From Streptomyces sp. BR123 (GTDB lineage Bacteria > Actinomycetota > Actinomycetes > Streptomycetales > Streptomycetaceae), in contig NZ_JACBGN010000039.1 in NCBI RefSeq assembly GCF_013401435.1, forward strand, positions 1-38,783: a stretch of DNA of 38,783 nucleotides, in the 5' to 3' direction. A program made the position numbers and the translations under genes. This document shows, in pieces, positions 1 to 7,143 of this stretch (position 1 is the stretch's first letter; every line of letters starts with the position of its first letter). Below the pieces are notes generated by a model that worked only from the letters and a program-made list of their open reading frames with translations, did not search any database and was not told the origin of the DNA.

Positions 1-714
1 GCCCCCGCCCGCAAGCCCCGCGCCCTCGGCCGGAACCTGCTGCTGGGGGTCCTCGCGCTGATGGCCGGGGCGGTGGCGTACGCGATGCTGTTCCTGCCCG
101 GAGACAAGGGCGACGGCGACCGCCGCCAGGACACGGCCTCCCGGACCCCGGTGGCCGGGACGGGGGCGCCCGTCCCGCAGGCTTCGCCGCCCGCGTCCGG
201 GGGGTCCCGGCCCCCGTCCGGGGCGCCCGAGTCCCCTGCCGCCCCGCAGTCCGCGGCGCCCGCACCGCCCGGCTACACGGTGCAGCAGGACCCGGAGCAC
301 TTCGAGATCGCGGTGCCCGCCGGCTGGGAGCGCCGCGGCATGAACGAGGCGGGCCAGGTCCGCTACACCGACGGCGCGTACGTCCTGATCGTGGTGCCCG
401 GCCGGGACAAGGTCGAGGGCAACCCGGATCCGGCGACGTACCAGAAGGACAAGGAGCCGGAGCTGGCCCCGTACCGCTCGTCCACCTGGGCCAGCGGCGG
501 TGACGTGAAGACCACCAAGGTGGGCGCGCAGCTCCGCGTCACCGGCCGGTACACGTGGATCGACGGCAACGGCCGCAGCGTCGTCGCCCGCAACTTCGTC
601 GTGGCGCTCGGCGGCAGCTACCACGTCGTCATGGTGACGGGCCCGCAGGACGGCGAGGGCAAGGTGACCGAGGTCTTCGAAAAGGCCACGGGGAGTTACA
701 AGTCCGGCGGATGA
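1..714 (+). CDS. C-terminal part of a membrane-anchored protein, probably a Ser/Thr kinase tail
   Basis: The reading frame is open from the first base, so the gene begins outside the window; the first ATG at 61 lies inside a hydrophobic stretch and is not a credible start. Visible are a short basic segment, one transmembrane helix (about bases 31-105), a long Pro/Ala/Ser-rich linker, and a folded domain of about 140 residues beginning near GYTVQQDPEHFEIAVPAGW. The next gene, a complete Ser/Thr kinase, has the same order (helix, linker, then a domain with a DPAGFTLWVPDGW stretch) and the two domains look related. I therefore infer that this is the extracytoplasmic tail of a neighbouring Ser/Thr protein kinase. 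The kinase domain itself is not in the window, so a lone membrane-anchored domain cannot be excluded. It ends 125 bases before the next kinase. Confidence 0.7.
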   Translation, partial: APARKPRALGRNLLLGVLALMAGAVAYAMLFLPGDKGDGDRRQDTASRTPVAGTGAPVPQASPPASGGSRPPSGAPESPAAPQSAAPAPPGYTVQQDPEHFEIAVPAGWERRGMNEAGQVRYTDGAYVLIVVPGRDKVEGNPDPATYQKDKEPELAPYRSSTWASGGDVKTTKVGAQLRVTGRYTWIDGNGRSVVARNFVVALGGSYHVVMVTGPQDGEGKVTEVFEKATGSYKSGG

Positions 715-803
715 ACGCGGACTGACGGTGGCTCAGTACGGCAATTGCGTCACAGTGCGGCCCGATCCGCGCCTCTGCGGTACCGGCCGTGCCGGGCTCT
801 TCG

Positions 804-809
804 TAATCT
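804..809 (+). promoter_or_regulatory. Candidate -10 element for the kinase gene at 840
   Basis: TAATCT fits the TAnnnT form of Streptomyces -10 elements and lies 30 bases before the GTG start of the kinase, in the otherwise non-coding 715-839 gap. No good -35 is visible at the usual distance, so the assignment is weak. Confidence 0.25.
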
Positions 810-839
810 GGCCCGAAGTGCAAACAGTGGCGGGGATTC

Positions 840-2483
840 GTGGAACAGCAGACAGGTGCGGGCGCAGTGCTCGCCGGCCGGTACCGGCTCGTGGAGCCCA
901 TCGGCAGCGGCGGCATGGGGAAGGTGTGGCGCGCCCACGATGAACTCCTCAACAGGACGGTTGCCGTCAAGGAACTGACGGCGGCTCTGTTCGTCGCCCA
1001 GGCCGACCGGGACGTCCTGCACGCCCGGACGCAGAAGGAGGCCCGGGCGGCGGCCCGCATCCAGCACCCGGGCGTCGTCACCGTCCACGACGTGCTGGAG
1101 CACGACGACCGGCCGTGGATCGTCATGGAGTACATCGACGGCCCCTCCCTCGCCGAGGCCGCCAAGGCCGCCGGCCGCATCGAGCCCCGGGAGGCCGCCC
1201 GGATCGGGCTGCACGTCCTGGGCGCGCTGCGCGCCGCGCATGCGGTCGGGGTGCTGCACCGGGACGTCAAACCCGGCAACGTGCTGCTCGCCAAGGACGG
1301 GCGGGTCCTGCTGACGGACTTCGGGATCGCCGCGATCGAGGGCGACTCCTCCATCACGCGCACCGGCGAGATCGTCGGCTCCATCGACTACCTGGCCCCG
1401 GAGCGGGTCACCGGCGGCACCCCCGACCCGGCCTCCGACCTGTGGTCGCTGGGCGCCACCCTCTACACGGCGGTCGAGGCCCGTTCGCCGTTCCGCCGCA
1501 CCTCGCCGATCTCCAGCCTGCAGGCCGTCGTCAACGACGAGCCGCCGGCGCTGCGGCAGTCCGGGCCGCTGGGGCCGGTCATCACCGCGCTGCTGCGCAA
1601 GGACCCCAAGGAGCGGCCCTCCGCGCAGGAGACCGAGCGGATGCTGCTGGAGGTGATGGAGGGCCGGGAGGCGAAGGCCGCGCAGGCGTACGTGCCCACG
1701 CGTGCGGTGACCTCGCAGGAGCTGGCCGACGTGCGGGAGCCCGAGCCGGACCGCGCGGCGCCGCCGGAAACCGCGCGGACGGCCGAGCTGCCGGACCGCC
1801 CGGAGCCGGAGGGCCGGCCGTATCCGACCGCGGGCCGGATCAAGCGGGCCGCGGCGGTCGCGCTGGTGGCGGCGCTGGTCGGCGGCGGTGCGGTGTTCGG
1901 GCTGCTGAAATACACCGGGGACGGCGACCAGGGCGGCGGATCCGACCAGAACACGAGCGCCCCCGACCAGCAGAACGGCACGGGCGGCACGGGCGGCACG
2001 GACGGCAAGGCCGGCAAGGACGCGGCCCTGCCCGCGGGCTGGATCGAGGTCACCGACCCGGCGGGCTTCACGCTGTGGGTGCCGGACGGCTGGAAGCGCC
2101 AGATGGACGGCAACCAGATCGACTACACCGCGGACAACGGCAAGCACTTCATCCGCATCGCGGTCGACCCCACGCCCGACTACGACACCCCGTACGCGCA
2201 CGTGCTCGACCTGGAGAAGCAGGTGAGCCGGCGCACCGACTACAAGCGGCAGAAGCTGAACCAGAACACCTTCCGGGACACCACCCGCGCGGCGATCTGG
2301 GAGTTCACCTGGACCGAGAAGGGCGTGCACGCCGGTCCGCGCCGGTCCATCGAACAGATGTACATCGCCCCGGACGGCACCGAGTACGCGGTGTACATGT
2401 CGGGGCCGGCCGCCGACTGGGCGACCACCCGGGCGCAGTTCGACATCGTGCTCACCGGCTGGGCCCCGCCCGAGAAGGGCTGA
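840..2483 (+). CDS. Membrane-anchored Ser/Thr protein kinase (PknB-type)
   Basis: 547-residue Hanks-type Ser/Thr kinase starting at GTG 840, preceded by a GGCGGGG ribosome-binding stretch. The kinase domain covers about residues 14-275: Gly-rich loop GSGGMG (22-27), VAVK lysine K44, catalytic loop HRD (140-142) followed by KPGN, and DFG (160-162), so it should be active. A linker leads to one transmembrane helix at about 338-356, then a Gly/Asn/Thr-rich spacer and an extracytoplasmic domain from about residue 395 to the end. No PASTA repeats are present, so the ligand is unlikely to be peptidoglycan fragments of the PknB type. The C-terminal domain resembles the tail of the upstream partial gene, suggesting duplicated tandem kinases sensing related signals. 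The stop codon lies inside a 20-nt tandem repeat that continues into the intergenic region. Confidence 0.93.
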   Translation: MEQQTGAGAVLAGRYRLVEPIGSGGMGKVWRAHDELLNRTVAVKELTAALFVAQADRDVLHARTQKEARAAARIQHPGVVTVHDVLEHDDRPWIVMEYIDGPSLAEAAKAAGRIEPREAARIGLHVLGALRAAHAVGVLHRDVKPGNVLLAKDGRVLLTDFGIAAIEGDSSITRTGEIVGSIDYLAPERVTGGTPDPASDLWSLGATLYTAVEARSPFRRTSPISSLQAVVNDEPPALRQSGPLGPVITALLRKDPKERPSAQETERMLLEVMEGREAKAAQAYVPTRAVTSQELADVREPEPDRAAPPETARTAELPDRPEPEGRPYPTAGRIKRAAAVALVAALVGGGAVFGLLKYTGDGDQGGGSDQNTSAPDQQNGTGGTGGTDGKAGKDAALPAGWIEVTDPAGFTLWVPDGWKRQMDGNQIDYTADNGKHFIRIAVDPTPDYDTPYAHVLDLEKQVSRRTDYKRQKLNQNTFRDTTRAAIWEFTWTEKGVHAGPRRSIEQMYIAPDGTEYAVYMSGPAADWATTRAQFDIVLTGWAPPEKG

Positions 2484-2525
2484 CGCCGCCCGAGAAGGGT
2501 TGTCCCCGCCCGAGAAGGACTGACC
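2466..2525 (+). repeat. Three tandem copies of a 20-bp unit across a stop codon
   Basis: Three back-to-back 20-base units (2466-2485, 2486-2505, 2506-2525) share the core CCGCCCGAGAAGG and differ at a few positions after it. The first unit encodes the last residues (PPEKG) and stop of the kinase; the other two are untranslated. Because 20 is not a multiple of 3, copies added upstream of the stop would shift the frame. Confidence 0.9.
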
Positions 2526-2590
2526 CCCGAGAGGGGCCGACCTCGCCCCGGCCATCCTGCCAGCGTTCACTGGCGGATGTGGCAAAATCC

Positions 2591-2607
2591 GGTTACCGAC
2601 GGGTACC
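2591..2607. promoter_or_regulatory. Imperfect palindrome upstream of the aldehyde dehydrogenase
   Basis: GGTTACC-gac-GGGTACC is an imperfect dyad (13 of 17 positions symmetric) ending 32 bases before the ATG at 2640. Its size and TTAC/GTA arms resemble operators of TetR- or GntR-type regulators, but no regulator gene is nearby. The function is inferred only. Confidence 0.35.
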
Positions 2608-2639
2608 CAAAGGCCTCCGGGACCAATACGCTCACCGCC

Positions 2640-4268
2640 ATGACGGACACGCAGGCCCCGGCCCCCCTCCGCAGCGCACCGCAGTCCACCAACCCGGTCG
2701 CCCCGGCCCCGGCAGGGGCGCGCACCGCGGCCGACGTGGTGACCCCCGACCTGGTCGCCCGGCTGACCCGCGGAGTGATCGGATCGGGCCGCACCGCGAA
2801 CCACACCCCCTTCACCGGGGACAAGCTCGCCGACCTGCCGGAGGCCACCCCCGAGGACGTCGCCGAGGCCTTCGCCCGGGCGCGGGCCGCCCAGGCCGCG
2901 TGGGCCGCCGTCCCGGCGCGCCGCCGGGCCGCCGTCCTGCTCCGCTTCCACGACCTGGTCCTGGACCGCCAGGCCGAGGTGCTCGACCTGATCCAGCTGG
3001 AGACCGGCAAGGCCCGCCTGCACGCCCACGAGGAGGTGCAGGCCGTTGCGGTGGCCGCCCGCCACTACGGCCGCAAGGCACCCGCGTACCTGCGTCCCAA
3101 GAGCCACACCGGTGCCATGCCCACCCTCACCAAGGTCACCGAACTGCGCCAGCCGCGCGGTGTCGTCGGGCAGATCGCACCCTGGAACTACCCCCTCGAA
3201 CTCTCCGTCGGCGACGCCCTGCCCGCGTTCGTCTCGGGCAACGCCGTCGTCATGAAGCCCGACACGGAGACCGCGCTGACCGCCCTGTGGGCCCGCGGTC
3301 TGCTGATCGAGGCCGGGCTGCCCGCCGAGGTCTTCCAGATCGTCCTCGGCGAGGGGCCCGTCGTCGGCCCGGAAGTGGTCCGGCACGCCGACTACGTCTC
3401 CTTCACCGGCTCCACCCGCACCGGCCGCGAGGTCGCCCGGGGGGCGGCCGCCCGCCTCGTCGGGGTGTCCCTCGAACTCGGCGGCAAGAACGCCATGCTC
3501 GTCCTGCACGACGCCGACATCGAGAAGGCCGCCGCGGGCGCCGTCCGCGCCTGCTTCTCCTCCGCCGGCCAGCTGTGCATCTCGATCGAGCGGCTCTACG
3601 TCCACGCCTCGATCGCCGACGCGTTCGTGGAGCGGTTCGCCGCCCGCACCAAGGCCATGCGGCTCGGCAGCTCCCTCGCGTACGGCGCCGACATGGGCTC
3701 GCTGGTCGGCGAGCGCCAGCTGGAGACCGTCACCCGGCACGTCGACGAGGCCGTCGCCAAGGGCGCCGTCCTCGTCGCCGGCGGCACCGCCCGTCCCGAC
3801 ATCGGCCCGCTGTTCTACGAGCCCACCATCCTCGACGGCGTCGAGGCGCCGATGGCGGTGTGCGGCGAGGAGACCTTCGGCCCGGTGGTCTCGATCTACC
3901 GGTTCACCGACGAGGACGAGGTGATCGACCGGGCCAACGCCACCGCCTACGGCCTCAACTCCAGCGTGTGGACCAAGGACGCCCGCCGCGGCCACGCCGT
4001 CGCCGCCCGCCTGCGCACCGGCACCGTCAACATCAACGAGGGCTACGCTCCGGCCTACGGCAGCGCCCAGGCGCCCATGGGCGGCATGAAGGACTCCGGC
4101 CTCGGCCGCCGGCACGGCTCCGAAGGCATCCTCAAGTACACCGAGGCGCAGACCGTCGCCCACCAGCGGGTGCTGCCGATGGCGCCCTCGCTGGGCATGG
4201 ACGACGAGCGGTACGCGGCGTTCATGACCCGCAGCCTCAAGGTGATGAAGGCCCTCCGCCTGCGCTAA
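2640..4268 (+). CDS. gabD2: NAD(P)-dependent aldehyde dehydrogenase, succinate-semialdehyde type (GabD2-like)
   Basis: 542-residue aldehyde dehydrogenase, probably oxidising succinic semialdehyde to succinate in the cytosol with NAD(P)+. The family signatures are complete: GVVGQIAPWNYPL in the cofactor-binding half, FTGSTRTGREVA, the general base E279 in LELGGKN, and the nucleophile C313 in SAGQLCIS. The best match in memory is the actinobacterial GabD2 class, slightly longer than E. coli GabD. I chose ATG 2640 over the in-frame GTG at 2577 because the first 21 residues of the longer form do not look like protein and cover the palindrome at 2591-2607. The GMC oxidoreductase follows after 33 bases and is likely co-transcribed. 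Substrate specificity is inferred from family resemblance; other semialdehydes are possible. Confidence 0.88.
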   Translation: MTDTQAPAPLRSAPQSTNPVAPAPAGARTAADVVTPDLVARLTRGVIGSGRTANHTPFTGDKLADLPEATPEDVAEAFARARAAQAAWAAVPARRRAAVLLRFHDLVLDRQAEVLDLIQLETGKARLHAHEEVQAVAVAARHYGRKAPAYLRPKSHTGAMPTLTKVTELRQPRGVVGQIAPWNYPLELSVGDALPAFVSGNAVVMKPDTETALTALWARGLLIEAGLPAEVFQIVLGEGPVVGPEVVRHADYVSFTGSTRTGREVARGAAARLVGVSLELGGKNAMLVLHDADIEKAAAGAVRACFSSAGQLCISIERLYVHASIADAFVERFAARTKAMRLGSSLAYGADMGSLVGERQLETVTRHVDEAVAKGAVLVAGGTARPDIGPLFYEPTILDGVEAPMAVCGEETFGPVVSIYRFTDEDEVIDRANATAYGLNSSVWTKDARRGHAVAARLRTGTVNINEGYAPAYGSAQAPMGGMKDSGLGRRHGSEGILKYTEAQTVAHQRVLPMAPSLGMDDERYAAFMTRSLKVMKALRLR

Positions 4269-4301
4269 CAGCCCCCGTCCGTCCGCCAAGGAGGCGCGTC
4301 A

Positions 4302-6188
4302 GTGGCACAGCCGTACGCCCGCGAGCACCACCGCGACGTCGACTACGACGTCATCGTCATCGGCTCGGGCTTCGGAGGATCGGTCTCGGCGCTCCGGCTG
4401 ACCGAGAAGGGCTACCGGGTCGGCGTCCTGGAGGCAGGGCGCCGCTTCACCCGCGCGAGCCTGCCGAAGAACAGCTGGGACCTGCGGAACTACCTGTGGG
4501 CCCCGGCCCTCGGGCTCTACGGGATCCAGCGGATCCACCTGCTCGGCAACGTCATGGTGCTGGCGGGCGCCGGGGTGGGCGGCGGCTCCCTCAACTACGC
4601 CAACACCCTGTACGTGCCGCCGACCGCGTTCTTCGAGGACCGCCAGTGGGCCTCGATCACCGACTGGCGCGAGGAGCTCGCCCCGTACTACGACCAGGCC
4701 AAGCGGATGCTCGGGGTGCGCCTCAACCCGACGATGACCCCCTCCGACGTCCACCTCAAGGCCGTCGCCGAGAAGATGGGCGTCGGGGACACCTTCCACA
4801 TGGCACCGGTCGGCGTCTTCTTCGGTGACGGCGCCGACGCCGAGGGGGCCGCCCTGGCCAAGCCGGGCGGGGAGGTGCCCGACCCGTACTTCGGCGGGGC
4901 CGGGCCCACCCGCCGGGCCTGCACCGAGTGCGGCGAGTGCATGACCGGCTGCCGGCACGGCGCGAAGAACACCCTGAACGAGAACTACCTCCACCTCGCC
5001 GAGCGCGCGGGCGCCGTGATCCACCCGATGACCACGGTCACCGCCCTCGCCGAGCACCCGGACGGCGGCTACCGGGTCCGCACCGTCCCCACCGACGCCC
5101 GCCGCCGCGGCATCGCCAAGGAGCTCCGTGCCCGGTACGTGGTCGTGGCGGCGGGCACGTACGGAACCCAGACGCTGCTGCACACCATGAAGGACAACGG
5201 GCTGCTCCCGCGGATCTCGGACCGCCTCGGCGAGCTGACCCGCACCAACTCGGAGGGCCTGGTCGGCGCGCAGACCGACGACCGCCGCTACCGCAGGCGG
5301 CACGGCGCAGTCCCCCGGCCACCGCTGGGAGCTGCCCCCAGCCGGGCCGACTTCACCCGCGGCGTGGCCATCACCTCGTCGGTGCACCCCGACAGCGACA
5401 CCCACATCGAACCCGTCCGCTACGGTCGGGGCTCCAACGCGATGGGCTTCCTGACCGTGCTGCAGGTGCCCCACAGCCCCCACCGGGTCCGGGCCTGGTT
5501 CGCGCGGACCGCGAAGCACCCGGTGCAGCTGCTGCGCTCGCTGTCCAACCGGCGCTGGTCGGAGCGGACGATCATCGGCCTGGTCATGCAGTCCCTGGAC
5601 AACTCGCTGACCACCTACCGCAGGCCCCGCGGCCCCGGCAAGGGCCTGCTCACCGCCCGCCAGGGGCACGGCGCCCCCAACCCGGTGCAGATCGCCGAGG
5701 CCACCCGGGCGGCGACCCTGCTGGCCGAGGAGATCAACGGCTTCCCCGGCAGCAACGTCGGCGAGCTGATGGGCACCCCGCTGACCGCGCACTTCCTCGG
5801 CGGCTGCCCGATCGGCTCCTCGCCCGACCAGGGCGTGGTGGACCCGTACCACCGGCTGTACGGGCACCCGGGCATCTCGGTGGTGGACGGCTCGGCGGTC
5901 TCCGCGAACCTCGGCGTCAACCCGTCGCTGACGATCACGGCGCAGGCGGAGCGGGCGATGGCGTACTGGCCGAACAAGGGCGAGGAGGATCCGCGGCCGG
6001 AGCCGGGCGCGGCGTACGTGCGGCTCGCCGCGGTGGAGCCGGTCCGTCCGGCGGTGCCGAAGGACGCGTTCGGCGCGCTGAGGCTGCAGTTCCTCGCCGT
6101 CCCGGAGGTCCCGCCCCGCACGGCGGGGGCGGCGCCGGAGGCCGGGGACGGAGCGGAGGCAGGAGCGGAGGCCGGGGCGGCGGGCTGA
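4302..6188 (+). CDS. GMC-family FAD oxidoreductase, ChoD-like, with a four-cysteine iron-sulfur-like motif
   Basis: 628-residue flavoprotein starting at GTG 4302 behind a clear AAGGAGG site. The N-terminal Rossmann motif GSGFGG (residues 21-26) binds FAD. A second glycine-rich run (GAGVGGGSLNYANTLYVPP) and the C-terminal HFLGGCPIG (H497) and NPSLTITAQAERA (from N540) are typical of the GMC/cholesterol-oxidase family. Residues C207, C210, C213 and C217 form CX2CX2CX3C, the spacing of ferredoxin clusters; I recall a similar cysteine-rich stretch in mycobacterial ChoD, which also lies near gua genes (Rv3409c beside guaB). The substrate is unknown; a sterol or other alcohol is possible, and the upstream aldehyde dehydrogenase could oxidise the aldehyde product. 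Residues 336-347 look like an inserted 36-bp repeat. The C-terminus is Ala/Glu/Gly-rich and variable-looking. Confidence 0.88.
   Translation: MAQPYAREHHRDVDYDVIVIGSGFGGSVSALRLTEKGYRVGVLEAGRRFTRASLPKNSWDLRNYLWAPALGLYGIQRIHLLGNVMVLAGAGVGGGSLNYANTLYVPPTAFFEDRQWASITDWREELAPYYDQAKRMLGVRLNPTMTPSDVHLKAVAEKMGVGDTFHMAPVGVFFGDGADAEGAALAKPGGEVPDPYFGGAGPTRRACTECGECMTGCRHGAKNTLNENYLHLAERAGAVIHPMTTVTALAEHPDGGYRVRTVPTDARRRGIAKELRARYVVVAAGTYGTQTLLHTMKDNGLLPRISDRLGELTRTNSEGLVGAQTDDRRYRRRHGAVPRPPLGAAPSRADFTRGVAITSSVHPDSDTHIEPVRYGRGSNAMGFLTVLQVPHSPHRVRAWFARTAKHPVQLLRSLSNRRWSERTIIGLVMQSLDNSLTTYRRPRGPGKGLLTARQGHGAPNPVQIAEATRAATLLAEEINGFPGSNVGELMGTPLTAHFLGGCPIGSSPDQGVVDPYHRLYGHPGISVVDGSAVSANLGVNPSLTITAQAERAMAYWPNKGEEDPRPEPGAAYVRLAAVEPVRPAVPKDAFGALRLQFLAVPEVPPRTAGAAPEAGDGAEAGAEAGAAG
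5307..5342 (+). repeat. Putative 36-bp repeat unit inserted in frame in the GMC gene
   Basis: These 36 bases encode AVPRPPLGAAPS, a proline-rich stretch where homologs as I remember them run directly from a basic HG segment to a DFT motif. The DNA contains CCACCGCTGGGAGCTGCCCC, which resembles a short palindromic element scattered between genes in many Streptomyces genomes. Length divisible by three preserves the frame. The identification rests on memory of that repeat family and was not searched. Confidence 0.45.
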
Positions 6189-6191
6189 CAC

Positions 6192-6234
6192 GCGGCGGGT
6201 ACCGCGCTCCCCCTCCGAGCGCGGTACCCGCCGC
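6192..6234 (+). terminator. Perfect 18-bp hairpin after the GMC gene
   Basis: 6192-6209 pairs perfectly with 6217-6234 around a 7-base loop, starting 3 bases after the TGA. There is no strong T-run, as is usual in Streptomyces terminators. It probably ends the gabD2-GMC transcript. Confidence 0.85.
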
Positions 6235-6324
6235 GGTACATAGGTGACAGACGTTCGGCACCGAAGGTTGTACCCGCAGGACACCCGCCCACATGTGGCG
6301 TCCGTCACACGTACGGACATGCGA

Positions 6325-6363
6325 ACGGCCGGCCCGGGGCGTCCCCTGGGCCGGCCGTCTTTT
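6325..6363 (+). terminator. Second intrinsic terminator with T-run
   Basis: 6325-6335 pairs with 6348-6358 (11 bp), extended by GGGG/CCCC towards the loop and followed by CTTTT. It lies 137 bases beyond the GMC stop, behind the first hairpin, so it works as a backup terminator or ends an unrecognised short transcript. Confidence 0.75.
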
Positions 6364-6403
6364 CGGGTTGACCGGGCTGCTGTCCCCTGCCGTCCGGTCA
6401 CAA

Positions 6404-6454
6404 GGAGCGAGGTCCCACGGCGTACGTCGCACGGGCCGTACGCCTCATCGCTCC
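6404..6454. other. Two-part stem-loop in a gene-free stretch
   Basis: The gap 6189-6560 holds no convincing gene. Besides the two terminators it contains nested inverted repeats: outer GGAGCGA (6404-6410) with TCGCTCC (6448-6454), and inner GGCGTACG (6419-6426) with CGTACGCC (6437-6444). It may terminate the chorismate mutase transcript arriving on the minus strand, or be part of a small structured RNA. I cannot decide. Confidence 0.35.
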
Positions 6455-6560
6455 GGTGGAGCCACGCGTGGTGCTGGTCCCGCGACTGGCTGACGCGGCC
6501 ATCCACACCAACGAAGGCGCGCAGGGCCGGTCACGGGGCCGGACGGGTGAAGTACGGGCG

Positions 6561-6845
6561 TCAGACGCGGCCGCGGCAGAGCTCCAGCAGGGACATCGCG
6601 AGGGCGGTGCCGGGTCGGCCGAGGGCGTCCTTCCAGTGCGCGAGCACCTCCATCTCGCGCGAGAGGTGCACCCGGCGGCCACCGGAGGCGATCCGGGTCT
6701 GCTGGATGACGGACGAGACGGCCATCCGCTCCTGGATCAGGCCGATGATCCGGTCGTCGATGGCGTCGATGCGCTCGCGGGACGCGGCGATCAGCTCCTC
6801 GGGGGAGGCGGTCGCGGTGGCGGCGGTGGCGGTGGTGGCGTTCAT
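6561..6845 (-). CDS. aroQ: Chorismate mutase, AroQ type
   Basis: 94-residue cytosolic enzyme of the shikimate branch converting chorismate to prephenate for Phe and Tyr synthesis. Start is ATG at 6845 with GGAGAA upstream. After a Thr/Ala-rich leader of about 13 residues it has the AroQ helical pattern: active-site arginine in RERID, QERM, then VIQQTRIASGGRRVHLSRE, ending in LLELCRGR. Positions equivalent to K39 and D48 of the E. coli mutase are Arg and His here. The Mycobacterium tuberculosis enzyme Rv0948c has the same SGG..R...SRE pattern and a similar C-terminus; that enzyme is weakly active alone and is stimulated by DAHP synthase, so the same partner is plausible here. Its leader contains a strong hairpin. 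It is divergent from guaA. Confidence 0.92.
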   Translation of the reverse strand: MNATTATAATATASPEELIAASRERIDAIDDRIIGLIQERMAVSSVIQQTRIASGGRRVHLSREMEVLAHWKDALGRPGTALAMSLLELCRGRV

Positions 6846-6887
6846 GGCGGGTTCTCCTGTCGGTGGGGCCGCAGGACCGGTGAAACG

Positions 6888-6925
6888 CCGCAGCGCCCGG
6901 GTCCTGGCGGACCGGGGCGCTGCGG
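6888..6925 (-). promoter_or_regulatory. Strong hairpin in the leader of aroQ
   Basis: 6888-6904 and 6909-6925 form a 17-bp stem with one mismatch and a 4-base loop, 43 bases before the ATG. On the minus strand it is followed by CGTTTCACC, a weak T-run. A six-codon ORF (6930-6950, MLAPSH) ends 4 bases before the hairpin. The layout recalls transcription attenuators, but the peptide has no aromatic codons, so control by aromatic amino-acid supply is not supported. Confidence 0.45.
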
Positions 6926-7099
6926 GAAGTCAGTGGCTCGGAGCGAGCATCACGAGGACCCATGGCGGCCGGACCGTCCGGTGCCATAGGTAAAGAGGAA
7001 GCTCAGCTGCTTGCGCACGAAATGGATTATTGCCGTCCGCGCGGCTGTGGGCCAACCGGGTTCGGATGGTGAGACGAAAGCGGCCGGCGCGTCCCCCGT

Positions 7100-7105
7100 T
7101 AGAAT
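7100..7105 (+). promoter_or_regulatory. Candidate -10 element for guaA
   Basis: TAGAAT lies 38 bases before the guaA GTG, in the AT-richest spot of the aroQ-guaA divergent region. No clear -35 is visible 16-19 bases upstream. It would give a leader of about 32 bases containing the GGAAGG ribosome-binding site. Confidence 0.35.
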
Positions 7106-7143
7106 TGACAAAACAGCCCCCTCTTCCGCCGGAAGGCCGTCCC

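Noticed and set aside
750..4289. 1179-codon open frame on the minus strand
   Set aside because: It is antisense to the kinase and gabD2 genes, which have complete catalytic motifs. Its composition (Gly/Ala/Arg/His-rich, no domain) is typical of a GC-driven shadow.
1115..4828. 1237-codon plus-strand frame across three genes
   Set aside because: It is out of frame with the recognised kinase, gabD2 and GMC proteins; the Arg/Pro/His-rich composition marks it as a shadow.
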